Origin: Lunularia cruciata
Taxonomy: Eukaryota > Streptophyta > Marchantiopsida > Lunulariales > Lunulariaceae
NCBI GenBank assembly: GCA_948567375.1
Contig: OX419761.1
Span: 16,246,501 to 16,310,500, forward strand
Direction: 5' to 3'
DNA length: 64,000 nucleotides
Position numbers and translations under genes: made by a program. This document shows, one piece after another, positions 11,104-25,018 of the stretch. Below the pieces are notes generated by a model that made no database searches, was not told the DNA's origin, and saw only the letters and a list, made by a program, of their open reading frames with translations. How positions within the stretch are numbered: the stretch's first letter is position 1; each line of letters starts with the position of its first letter.

Positions 11104-12990
11104 TGAATATCCCTCAAGGACCTACCAACAAGCATGGGACAGTTGAAATTGCTTTAGACATGGTCCTTATCGGGATGCTTTCAAGATCTTCCCGAATCGT
11201 TTGGGCAATTTGCGGCACTTAAGCATTTAAAGGTACATTATGGTGACCGGTTGAAATATATTACCTGAATCCCGGGCAACTCACCGCGCTGAGGAATCTC
11301 CAAATAGTCGAATTTAAGGCCCTTGAGAACCTGCCTGATTCTTTAGGGCAACTCTCATCCCTCAACAATTTCTACATACTGGAGTGTATCTCGCTTAAGA
11401 CTATACCTGATTATCTAAGGAAGTTCGCCTCTCTAACAACTTTTGTCATTAAAAGCCTGTATTTGAGTCAGTTAATAAAGTACCTGAGTGTCTTGGACAA
11501 CTCGCATGTTCAGAGGTAGGGTCTGTCGCTAGTCTACCAACAAGCCTCGGACAGCTGACATGTCTGGAGGAGTTAACGTTGATGGGTGAGACTTTTGCGC
11601 ATCTCCCAGATTGGCTGTGGCAAATGACGGCACTAACAGACCTAACAATACAGCAGTGTTATCATTTAAGCCTGTTAAATTAGGTAATCTCTAGTTTAGT
11701 GACTTTTTGTTAGAATCAGACAAAATAGGTACTGTTCATGGGCAAATATTGTTCATGTCCACTGTTTACATGTTTTCCATGAGCTGCATGTGTTACATGA
11801 GCACTATGGTAGCACACCATTCAACACACCCTTTAGCACACTCTTCTATCTATATGATCCCAGTCAGGAGTTTCTTCTACTGAAGTTGATTTCTAGCACT
11901 TCCCCTCTGCATCTGGTGAAGTCCTGAGCTGCCTCAGGAGTGTTCTGTATTGGTGTTCTGTATCTCAGTATTGGAGGTTATTTGTGCTGCATGAGTGAAC
12001 TGGCTGTACTGTCTTTGAAGGCTAGGAGAGAATTGAGTCTTTCTGTATGCAATTAGGAGTGTCTGCTCTGGTGAGACTAGGGAAACTGAGTGTTAGGATG
12101 TCTGATACATCAGAAATCAGAATGCTTGAGAATAGACCATCTACTTCAAAGAAAAAGAACAAAGATTCTCATCAAAGCCATATGCAAAACTTGAGCTCTT
12201 TGGGACAAGTAATTAAATTCCAATGTCTCTCAATAGTTGATTGTAAAGCTCTTAAGAACTTACCCGAATCTATAGGAAACATCGCAGCTCTGAAGACATT
12301 AGTTATAAACGGGTGTGTTTCCCTGAAGACCATACATAACTCTCTAGGACGATTAACATCTCTAAGATACCTGAAAATAAAAGGATGTATATAGCTCGAG
12401 AATATACCAGACTCCTTAGGTCAGCTTGCACATCTTACCAGCATACATATTGAAGTGTGTGTAGGTGTGAAGACCATACCTGGCTCTCCGAGACAGCTCC
12501 ACGATCTGTAATTTATGTCGCATATTTAGCGACTCAATGCATGTTTGGTGGACAACTCAGATCTCTTCGAAGTTTAATAGTAGCAGGTGAGTACTCTGTG
12601 GATCTTTTGGAGTGCCTAAAGTTGGCCGAGTTGCCAGCGCTAAACAACCTGAATCTACTACGGTGTGATTATTTCAACCATTCACCTGAGTTGCTACGGA
12701 CAAAGAGCTTGGATGATCTGTTCATATGAGATGATCTGGTGTTGATGGACATGATTATCTGGGCTCATTTAAATCTGCTTGACTACCACGAAAGAAGGTC
12801 GGGCCACGGCAGTATCTGGAAATTCACAATAGAGACTATCAACGCCAATCTATATATTCTCCAGAGTCTATGGAACAGCTGATGTCCTTCGAAGTATGTT
12901 CATGTAAATGACCAGACCATTTGACGCATTCTCGAATCTCTGTGGAGATTGCAGTCGTAGGCAGTTAGCTGTTGAATATTTGTCGAGAAA
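11104..12990 (+). pseudogene. NBS-LRR-type LRR gene (copy B), heavily decayed
   Basis: This is the paralogue of 1-2387. Bases 11104-11672 match about 1047-1650, and 12180-12990 match about 1655-2385. The LRR pattern is the same, GC.SL..LP.S.GQL. Decay is far advanced: a stop replaces Leu in 'GQLKLL', there are frameshifts near 11265 and 11480, and TAG stands at 12392-12394 where copy A has TCG (Ser). A 502-bp solo LTR interrupts it at 11673. The duplicated 3' flank follows to about 13280. It is non-functional. Confidence 0.85.
11673..12174. mobile_element. Solo LTR 1 inside LRR copy B
   Basis: A 502-bp insertion begins TG (tgttaaat) and ends CA (tctcatca), and is bounded by the 5-bp direct repeat AAGCC (11668-11672 and 12175-12179). 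The uninterrupted site is seen in copy A near 1645-1655. It has no internal coding region, so it is a solo LTR left by recombination. Family unknown; it is related to solo LTR 2. Confidence 0.85.
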
Positions 12991-12999
12991 TCTTCATGC

Positions 13000-13463
13000 C
13001 TCGAATCCACTCCCCGTGAAACATCCTACCTTAGTATTCCATGTGTGGCAGCTCACGTGATTTGGAGCACTGTCGCTAGACTTCTCATAATCTACTGAGA
13101 AATTTTGCGAAAAAGGGATGTTGCCACTCTAGAGACTCTGGTAGACTCATAAAAGATGTGCACCACATCTTACGAGTGATATTAGTGACGAGGATTTGTC
13201 TTGCACTTTAGCTCCCGGTGGTTTCTGCAAGTTTATAGTCACAGTTTTGGGGTGATGTAAGTTGTCTTGAGAGCTTAAGATAACCTGAAGCAAGCACCAA
13301 GTTTTACATGAAGCAATATCGATCTAAAAGGAATGTGAGTTTGCTTTAAGACTGCAATATACTCGACTGGAAATGAATTCTTCTGTGTTCAGACAAGGAC
13401 CACAGCTGAGAAGGTGCCAGCCCAGATCACAGGTACCATAGGTCGGAGCGTCGGATTCTAATA
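13000..13463. other. Duplicated 3' flank of LRR copy B
   Basis: Bases 13005-13275 match 2407-2900, and 13280-13455 match about 4310-4490. The junction near 13278 skips about 1.4 kb present in copy A. No gene is seen. Confidence 0.6.
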
Positions 13464-13893
13464 TGTTAGTTTTAGGATTTCTCTAGTTTTAATGTTTTTG
13501 TTAGATTCCTCTAGAGTTCTGTCATCTGCGTCAGGTAAAGTGGGGCACAGCCAAAATTAGAGTTGTGCAAAGTCATCTCCTAGGGTTTACTTCTATGTAT
13601 ATATGAATGCTTTCTGAACTTCTTTGACTTATTTCTTCTACAAGGGTCATTCCCAACACCTTACATTTTGTAAAGTCCTGAGTTGCTAACATCATCTTGC
13701 ATGTATTCTATGTTACTTCAGTGTTGGGTGTTATTAATACTGCGTAAGTGAACGTCTGTGTGTTGTCTTTGAGAACAGTAGGGCAGAGAGAGGTCTAGTA
13801 ATGTTGTGTGTTAGTGATGTCTGATACATCTGAGGGTAGAACGAAGGACTGACTGACCTCTACTTCAAAGAGCAGAAACAGTAGTTCTCATCA
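13464..13893. mobile_element. Solo LTR 2, same family as solo LTR 1
   Basis: It starts tgttag and ends ttctcatca. The last 150 bp follow solo LTR 1 closely ('gatgtctgatacatc', 'ctacttcaaag', 'gattctcatca'-type end). The flanking 5-mers TAATA and TGATA differ at one base and may be the mutated target duplication. The paralogous segment at about 4500-4530 lacks the insert. Confidence 0.72.
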
Positions 13894-14217
13894 TGATATA
13901 TAATGAAATTCTAGCTTCTAATATTTCATTCACTATGTCAGGTTTTGTCCGGTTTTGCATGGGCATAGAACCGAGTGCTAACGAACAGGTCGCATCTTCA
14001 TCACTCAATATGTGAAATTTACTAGCTTTACTGTACAATGTAAAACAGACCGAGAGTTCGAAGCACTGACTTCTTGCAGAGAGGTCCTGGGGCTTCAAAT
14101 ATAGAACTGGGTATTTACTTTCCGGCAACATAATATTTGTAGCTGAGAATTGGAGATCCATGATAATTAAGGTTGGGCAGGTGGTGCATATACAAAAAAG
14201 TCTAAAACAATAGCTGG

Positions 14218-17200
14218 CTAGCTAACGAAGGAGCTCTCTACAGGCAGTTGGGTATGGCGATGCTGTTGCAACTGAATCAGATTTGCGTACACGCAACTCA
14301 TATTTAGAAGTTCTCTATGGGTGCCCTGTTCGATGATTTGTCCATCTTTCATCACAGCAATCACATCGGCATGACGGATGGTACTGAGCCTGTGAGCTAT
14401 AATCACAGTTGTGCGATTGGAGGTTATTCGGTCCAGTGCTTCCTGTATCAACCTCTCGGACTGAGCATCCAAAGCACTAGTGGCCTCATCCAACAGCAGG
14501 ATCTCTGGGTCCTTTATTACAGCTCTGGCAATAGCCACCCTCTGCTTCTGGCCCCCACTCAGTTGAACTCCTCTGTCGCCGACTTCAGTTTTGTAGCCTT
14601 CGGGTAGAGCACTGACGAAGTTATGGGCATTTGCTGTCTTGGAAGCTTGAATGACTTCTCCTTCTGTTGCTTCTTCTTTCCCATACAGAATGTTCTCATA
14701 GATGCTACTGGCGAAAAGCGGTGGCTCTTGTTGGACATAGCCAATATGTCTCCTTAAAGCTCTGAGGTTGAGCTTCTTGATGTCTTTCCCGTCAATCATA
14801 ACTCGACCCCAAGAAGGATCGTAGAATCTCTGAATCAATGCTACCACCGAGCTTTTGCCAGATCCACTGGCACCCACGAGAGCTAAACTCTTACCCGCGC
14901 GCACCAGGAGGCTGAAGTCTTTAAACACGGAAACCTCGGGTCTCATTGGGTAGCTGAAAGCCACATGACGGAACTCGATCTCTCCCTTCACCTCTGTGAC
15001 CATCTCCGTGTCTGGATCGTCGGGATTTATCTCAGTCTGCCGGTCAAGAATTTGGAATATGGAGCTTAAGGCTTGTCCTGCCTTTACGAAGTCAGGCGCC
15101 ATGGCTATGGTCTCTGCTACGCCAAACGCAGCAAAGATGAGCACCATGATGATTTTGATAGCACTCCCAAATGCAGTTTCACCTTTCTTAACTAGAGTTG
15201 AGGAGTACCAAAGGGCTAGAGCATAGGAGCTGTACATGAAGAACTGTGAGACCCCGTACCCTACCCCTGAGACCTGGGCCTTGAAGAAAGTCTTCTTCCT
15301 TGGCACTTGCAACTCTCGTTCAAAAAGTTCCAACACCTTATCCTCGGCACAGAATGCTGCAACTGTACGTATGTTTCCTACGGCTTCTCCCACTACCATA
15401 GTGGACCTAGCGTATGCCTTCGGTAGATCTCCCCCGAAACCTTTTATGAAAAAGTTCTGCAAGTGAAATGAACTAGAAGTCAGCATTAGGAAGTAATCCA
15501 GTAAAGTGTGAAGTGACATGTTAAAAACGATTTTCATAAGTTGGGACCTTCGATAGTTAGTTGAACTACTCCGAGCACTATAGGAGATAGAAACGAAGTT
15601 ACAACGGGTTGTTGCAGAGCGGTTTCACGAGTCAATTGCAATGCACTGATGCACGTATAATAAAAAAGATTGTTTCCTCTCTCTATATCGGCTAACAATT
15701 ATGGATGGAGAGTCCCGGAGGTTAAACCTCCAACGCAAGTTACGGTAGAGAAAATCGAGTTACCTCCCCGACCAAGGCCACTATCAGGAGTGGAAAAGTT
15801 GCAACCATAACCGCTGCAACTCGCCACTCAAGGATGAAGGCGATAACAAAGGCAGTGATGACCAACGACAAGTTTTGCACCACGGTGCATATTCTGTCTC
15901 CAATACCAGCCCGAACTGAGGCAGCATCTACTGACAACCGAGAGGCCAACATGCAGCTGTTACTCTGATCTTTGTCGAACCAACCTATTTCATTACGCAG
16001 TATACCTGCAAACAATTGCTCCACACCTCAGTATGAATGGATCTGCGCTGAGCTTGTCCTTATTGTCTTTCAATAGCTTGACTAATTTGTGATTTTCGAA
16101 TGATTTAGAAAGTGCATCACCTTCTTTAAGGTCTGTTCATTCCAACCAGTATTTATTCTTGAATATAAATGGATTTCGCGTAGTGTTGAAAATATCTGGT
16201 TTGATAGTACAACCCGAAGAAAGCCAAGACCCAGGAAGTTTGGTAACATCCAGAATTAAGTTCAGCTGTCAAGTAAATAAATGAACTGAGATATCTCGAT
16301 ATAAAATATGAGCGCACCTGTAAACATCATTTCCCGAATGCGTTTAATTAGACACTCTCCCATAGCAGCGAAAAAGTAGTGCTGGAGAATGTTTGCAATA
16401 ACAACGACACCGATTGCACCTGTAAAGAATAATGTATATCTGTGCACTTGCTGTTCCATATACGCTTTGTCTGGGACATAGAAGGTCACTAAAAGCTGTC
16501 CAATTGTTAGAGCAACCAAAGGAAATTCGCATCCAGCCAAAACCGCTCCAATTGTCCCCAGTACGCCGTAATGCCATTCTGGTTTGTTGAGACGTAACAT
16601 TCTCCAGACTGCAGGCTGTGAACATCCCTGCTCCGCTGGCCACTTCTCCTGAACTTCAAGATTGATCTCTGACTCGTTGAAAGAGTTCCTCCTTTCAACC
16701 AAGGATGTTTTCCTTGAATGCGACACATTCAGGCTGTGAAACAGTCATCATTTTAGTCAATGCACAACAATATATCATGGCTCAGCCTTCCTTAGTGCTT
16801 GCACATATCACAGACATGGTGAACTTTTTCTCTGAAAGACCTACCTAGATTGTGGTGTATGCGCAGGGTCTCCAACATGCCCTCTTTGGTGACCTGCCTC
16901 TTGTAACCTGGCAAGCAAGGCGTACACTCCTCTTTCTCCCCTGTTCATAAGCTCATCGTGTGTTCCTGTCTCTATCACTTTCCCATGCTTTACCACGGCT
17001 ATTGCATCAGCATGTCGAATGGTGGATAGCTGATGAGCTATGACAATGGTCGTGCGACCTACAATGATTCGATCAAGTGCTTCTTGGACAACCTGCTCAG
17101 AGCCTGGATCCAGTGCACTTGTAGCCTCATCTAATAGCAAAATCTTGGGGTTCCTTAGCATTGCTCTCGCTATGGCCAACCGTTGTTTCTCCCCACCTGA

Positions 17201-20200
17201 GAGTTGAATACCCCTTTCACCAACCTGTCTAGTCCAACCTTCATGTTCAGCGCAGATATAGCTTGTAAGAGTGTTCCTCAAGAAAGAATTGATTTACTCA
17301 AAAGTGGACCTCGACTCCTCAATATCATAGAAGAGCTTCAGGATTCCCGTCTCAAGGTGAAATATGAATTTTCGATCTGCCAACAACATTAGAAGCCCTA
17401 CTCCTTGATGGCAACAGCTAGATGCATTTGGTTACAGTTATCTCCGCTCATTATCCCCTTCGTCGTAGATTATTGGTGATTATGATTTTCATCAACTTAC
17501 CTGAGTATCATAGCCAAAAGGCAGTTGACTGATGAAACAGTGGGAATTTGAGGCTTTGGCAGCTGCAACAATTTCTTCCGCAGTTGCATTTTCCTTACCG
17601 TACAGTAGATTTTCTCTTATAGAAGTGGCAAACAATGCTGGCTCCTGGTTGACAAGTCCTATCTGACCTCTGAGCCATTTTATTTGCAAAGATTTAAGGT
17701 TGTTTCCGTCAAGCATCACGTCGCCTGCAATTGGTTCCAAATGTTCGGAATGGTTGAAGTAGAGGCTTCCTCAGGTATAGAGTTCACTTAGTTTAGGTTT
17801 TGTTCTTTGAAAAGTTAAGGAATCTGAATCAGCGTATTGCATTTCTTTCATCTTGCCAGCAGGTCAATTAGTTTTCGTTCTCACAACTAGTACAGAGCTG
17901 TTCGGATATACAATTTGCTAAGAAGGCAGTCCTATGAAACCCACTGGAGTCGTACGGTGATTTTATGGAACCTTGGTTATAAATACTTTTAGCAGTGGTA
18001 AATTATAAGAGCTACTTTATACGGTAAATTATCAGAGCTGCTTTATACACCCTGAGCGTGTTGCTAGGTTACAGATCTTCGAATCTAGCAGAATCCTCCG
18101 GGTCGAAGATCTGTATCGAGTTAATACATATAGTGTAAGTTTGGGATGGAGTTTCGGCTTGGCAAAATTAAACTCTACTTCTGTAGGAATCTTATTGAGA
18201 ATTCTCAGGAAAGCACACCTGAGTTGGGATCATAAAACCGTTCGAAAAGAGAGACCACTGTGCTCTTTCCGCACCCACTAGTGCCCACCAGAGCAACAGT
18301 CTTTCCTGCGGGGATTTGCAGACAGAAGTTCTGAAACACAGGCATACTGGGTCGAGATGGATAATTGAAGCACACATTCCGAAACTCAATGCGGCCTTCA
18401 ACGTTTGACAGAGTTAGCCCATCTTCGTTTATCAGATCCTCTTCCGGTCTTATTTTGAGCATTTCGAAGATGTTGTATGCTGCTGCCCTTCCTTTCGAGA
18501 AGGCTGTCATATTCGGAGCGGCTTGACCTAACGCACTGCATACCCACACAGAAAGCTCAAAGTTAGGATGATGTAAGACTCTCGGTAATACTCAGAATCA
18601 GCCAATTAGATCCAATGAAAACCTGAATGAACTCGAGTTACCCTGGATTGTTTCATCAAACTTAATGTTTGGTGTATCGGAGATATTTCTCCCGCTTGGT
18701 GCCCAGGGTGAGTTTCAAATATAATTCTCAATTGTTCTAGTTCTGAGACATGATAAAAGCCTATCAGGAGATGTAAGAGTGTTATATCCCGAATTGGCAA
18801 CTAGGCCTTTTGCTTTTTGAGTCCACCTTGGGCCAAGCCACACTCACAAGCCTGTGCCTTACTCTACTGCTTGACATGCTAAATACCTGCTGACAGAAGG
18901 TAGGACTGGGCAAACTGTGCAGAGTTCTTACATTCCGCCCACGATAACGTTGAGAATAGTAGTGAACGCCTTCCCACCATTTGTGGTTCCATGACGGACC
19001 AAGACCCCGGAGTACCACAGGAGAAGAGCCCATGCTCCCACGCATAGACCGTAAGTAACTCCCAAACCAACGCCTTTGGTCAACCCACATTTCCTGCCAA
19101 GCATCAGGGTTGTTTGAAGTGCAGTCGAGTATTCTTTCACAGCCCTTGCCTCTCCAACGAAAGAGTACACTGTCCGCACTTGAGCTATCACCTAAAATGG
19201 ACACTGTTAGAGCTCAGTATAATCCCTTCGTGGTCTCAAACTATAGCATACGGTCCGGTAACTGTCGAAGCTTATACCAGTTCAGATTCTCATTCCTCCT
19301 TTCGAAGTAACATTTCTTCTTAACTTCTGCATCTGCTATAAGGGCGTGCTTTTATGGAGACTGTTTCTGATATAGTTCATATCCACCCATATTCTGATAT
19401 ATTGATATCCTTCCATACAAGTGAATTAGAGCTGAGGGTGCGAGGTCTCAACACACAAGTGATCTTCTATTTGAGTTGGATTAGTTACTACATATTGCAA
19501 TTAAGAAACGTCCGACAATTATTCAGGAGAAAAGCCACATATGAAATCTGCTAGGACCCAGGTGATGGTGTAGAACAGAAGATGTGGAATAAGAAATTAT
19601 GCACTAGTTTTCGACAAACACTGAAACCATATATAGATAAAAGTTGTCCCCCCAGAGGCGAGAGAGTGTCACCTGTTCCGCCACCTTCCCAGCCTCTTCG
19701 TAAGCTTTCTGTCCTTTAGTTGCATGTCCCGTCATAATTACAGTGTAGGCTGCACCGGACATCACAATCGCCGGCACTACAGCCAAGGTGATGAGTGAGA
19801 GCTGCCACACCGAGCAGAACCCCACTGCAAAGGCTACTAGAAATTTTGCCGTGAAGTGCAGGAAGTTCCCTGCCTAAACAACAAGAAGAAGTTTTAAGTT
19901 TCTACATATACGTCATACATTACCCGGACTGGAGCAGTCTCTTCTACTGTTAAAAATTAGGATAGTATATTACATTTCGCGAAAGAAACCAAATAATGTC
20001 AGTCAAGGGAGCTTGAAAGAGTCTAATTGCTTTTATTGATATGGAGCTAAGACGGAATTGCTCCAGCTACATTTTCTTGTCGAATATATAATCTGAAACA
20101 AGGGCAGCTTAAATAACCTTTTCACTGATCGCATCCTGCACGAGGGCAGTGTCACTTGCTATCCGGGTAGTAATCTCATTCGTGGTTCCCTTGGTGTCGA

Positions 20201-21931
20201 AGAAAGTCATATTCTGACTCAGCACTGCTTTCAAGTACATGCTTCGCATTCGAGCAGATTGTCTCTCCCCGGTCTGCATCCAGCACCATACCTCTGCAGG
20301 ACCCACACATTTACGCTGAATTCCAACATCAAGCCGGGCACCTTCCAGTTGCACCATATCGTTGAGTTGGTTCAAAGTTCAACGGACGAGGAAGACCTGT
20401 ATGACAGAGAACCTAATGATACCACTATGTGCAGCAAACATTTATATGTAAATGTGAAATAAGAGCAGAAGCCGTTCTACGAGCGGGAAATTCAGAACCA
20501 CTGAGGTAAGAACCGATGCAAACTAAACGCATGCAAACATTAGGAACTAAACTCATGCAAGTCTAAGCAATAGGAAATTGCCTTAAAGCACGAGCAAATC
20601 TACGCAAAACGGAATTGCTTCTCTCACATTTCACGAACAGCGAATATTACATTCAATATAGACCAGTGTGAGCCGTTAACGTATGAAGCATTCACTCAAG
20701 AGCAATGCGAAGCGATAGAACAGTAAGGAAAGTTAGTGTCAGTTTCTGGTAAAGGAGAAAGAGCGGAAATGTGACAGGACTGGATAGTGTATATCTCAAC
20801 ATTCTCTATGAGCGCATGCGGCCCAAAACAACTAACACACAAAGTGGAAGCAGTCAGACTGTCATAGAAAGCCTCCTTGGAAGCACGAACGACTTCATCA
20901 ATGTCGATTTATATTTGTATAGAGAGTTACTGTACATACCCAGCCAGGATGCGCCCATGACGACGAGGCCCAAGTAGAACAGGTACAAGGAGTACTGTAG
21001 GAGTCAAACAGGCACCATATATACGCCTCAGTACTGAGTTCAGACACATGCATCAGAAGAACTGACCTAAAATATATCCGAATACTATTTCGATAAGAGG
21101 AGCGTCGATGATGTAGATCAGATACATAAGAGTACGCTGTGCACTTATTCAAAAGGAAAGATCTAGATTAATAGCAAAGACAGGGATTCAGGTAAAGATA
21201 ACCCAAGGAAAGCTCCATCCCGTCAATCAACTTCACTCAGTGTTGATAATGACATATACATATGAAATTGTTGTGTCTATATAACCGTAGCAGGTCTCCT
21301 TAACATGAGCGAAAAGAACGTTTGCTTTGAGGAGCTAGCAAGATTTCAAAACTCGTGTATTCCCATAACTACAGGTTCACATCACCTTGGAAACTTCATG
21401 GCCCATGCGGAAAGGATTGTTGTAGTTGGCTCCGAAGGCGTCGATGAGTCTGCCGAAGAATACGAAGAAGATAGGAACTGCCACTCCATGAGTACATGCT
21501 CCCAGAGTGCCGAGACCCATGAGTAGATAGTCCACACCATCTGCAAATGAGAAGAGCCTGTAAAACGAAACCTGGTGGACTTTATCATCCAATGCCGCAC
21601 TTTCCTTTCCTTGCTCCCGGCCCAGTCCTGTGTTCCTGTCCTGTTTTAACCCATCTATCTCCTCCAGGGCCTCAAACTCATTCCTTGCTTCATATACACC
21701 GAAACATTTATCGAGATGACGAGTAGATGTAGGTAGCTGAAGGCTTGGATCTTCCAACTCGTGATGGGTTATAGCCAATGCAGGCAATGCGTCTGCTCCC
21801 TTGCGGAGATTTGGTTTATCCAGGCTCAATTCACTACCATCGATCTTCCAACAGTTCTCCAAATCAGCTTCATAAAGATCAATGCTCCCTTCTCCACTTC
21901 GAGCCATTAAACTTAGCTGTTTTACTTCCAA
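14218..21931 (-). CDS. ABCB: ABCB (P-glycoprotein/MDR) full-size ABC transporter, 11 exons
   Basis: This is an ATP-driven exporter of the plasma membrane. The plant family moves auxin, lipids and small secondary metabolites; the substrate here is unknown. Exons (minus strand, high to low): 21931-21386, 20994-20940, 20293-20118, 19873-19673, 19191-18932, 18535-18219, 17724-17501, 17224-16845, 16733-16318, 16005-15764, 15456-14218. All junctions are GT-AG and phases agree, giving about 1351 residues in the order TMD1-NBD1-TMD2-NBD2. NBD1 shows Walker [10 protein letters not shown], signature LSGGE, Walker [13 protein letters not shown] and H-loop [11 protein letters not shown]2 shows [26 protein letters not shown] and AHRLSTIR. 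The second half ([42 protein letters not shown]) resembles Arabidopsis ABCB2/ABCB10. About 115 residues precede the first membrane segment, longer than usual. The exon 4 acceptor (GCAGGG) is chosen on phase. Confidence 0.93.
18071..18114. repeat. 12-bp inverted repeat in an ABCB intron
   Basis: acagatcttcga (18071-18082) and its exact complement tcgaagatctgt (18103-18114) flank a 20-nt spacer in the intron between exons 6 and 7. No function can be assigned. Confidence 0.8.
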
Positions 21932-23186
21932 GCCCCCTGTGACAGGCGGTTGTGGCTATTTCACACCGGCCAGAAACTTAATATGGAGCGATGGAAGTTG
22001 AGGATCTAAGAACTGCTCCCATGAACTCTACATGGAGGCAAAGTTTGCTACTACAGAGCGCTGGGACTCCGCACTATGTTTCTAACCTGGTCCATGCAGC
22101 CGAACTGAAACCGGCATATTGGATGTAAAGATCGTGCTCATAAGAATCGGAGACCAGTCCTGAACACACGCGATTACACTCCTTACAATCACGACAATCT
22201 GAAACTTGACTTCATTGGTGATTGTAAAATTTACAAACAAAAAAGTGATTATCTATAGTTGTTCATGACTCCACCGAAGGGGTTACACTAAAAACTATAA
22301 TGGCAACAACCGGTAGCAAAAGACGAGCAATTAAAGCAGTTTCGTCAACAGCTCTCCTCTGCCAGTACCAGAAAGTTCTCTTATATTTGCGTTGAGGAAT
22401 TGATAAGTATGAGCTCCGCGACTTTCAGTCCCAGAACTTCAGAGAAGTGGGTGACAGCAACCAAGGAAGCCCAGTAAAATATGAGTCTGATAATGATTTT
22501 AATTATGGATATTATTGGGTGGTGGGGATTGAGAAGCGGGCAAGAACAGCAGGTGAGGCGCGCTGCTCTCGCACACACTCTCTCAGAGTTTGCTTGCGCA
22601 AACAACGGCCTGGCTTGAACTCGACGGATGCTACATGGTGTTGTAGTTCCTACGAAGAAGGGACGAACCGGTCGCAGGACCAAGATTTGATCGGAAGGAG
22701 GAGGAGGAGAACCGGGAGAAAGTGAGAAGCCAAGAGCTGCTGCAGCAGTTAGTTTATAGTTACAACGGGCGGTCGCTGGCTTGATTCCTCCTCCTTCAGC
22801 TGCTTCTCCGTCCTCTCGGGAATCTCAATCTCAATTCGCCTCTGCTGCTCATCCTCCTCCTCCTCCTTCCTCTCTTGCTATGTGCTCCGTCAATTAATAA
22901 CAAACTCATTTACAGACACCGGTAACTTGCCTCACCTCCCTCCCCATTAATAATTCCTTACTGTAACCCCGGGTCGTTAGGGTTGGATAATTGCTGACAC
23001 TGTACTGTCACTCCACTCTCACTCTTCCCTTCTCAGCTCGAGCTATGTCTCGTGTGTGTGCCTCTCACACACCCCTTGACTTTCTCCCGACTTTCAATTT
23101 GAACTCTGCTCAATAACTTTTGTGGACTTCAAAAGTGGGGAAGGAAAGGACAGACCCTTTGGGGATGGTGGGGCATATGGTAGGAG
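21932..23186. promoter_or_regulatory. Shared upstream region between ABCB and the RPN11 pseudogene
   Basis: The 1.26 kb between two divergent start codons should hold the ABCB promoter and 5' UTR and, before decay, the RPN11 copy's promoter. The stretch 22780-22880 is CT-rich, typical of plant 5' leaders. I cannot point to a confident TATA box. Small open frames here look spurious. Confidence 0.45.

Positions 23187-25018
<1,832 letters not shown>

Noticed and set aside
22447-22725. Open frame in the ABCB-RPN11 intergenic region
   Set aside because: It is low-complexity, Arg-rich and matches no family; more likely leader or promoter DNA.
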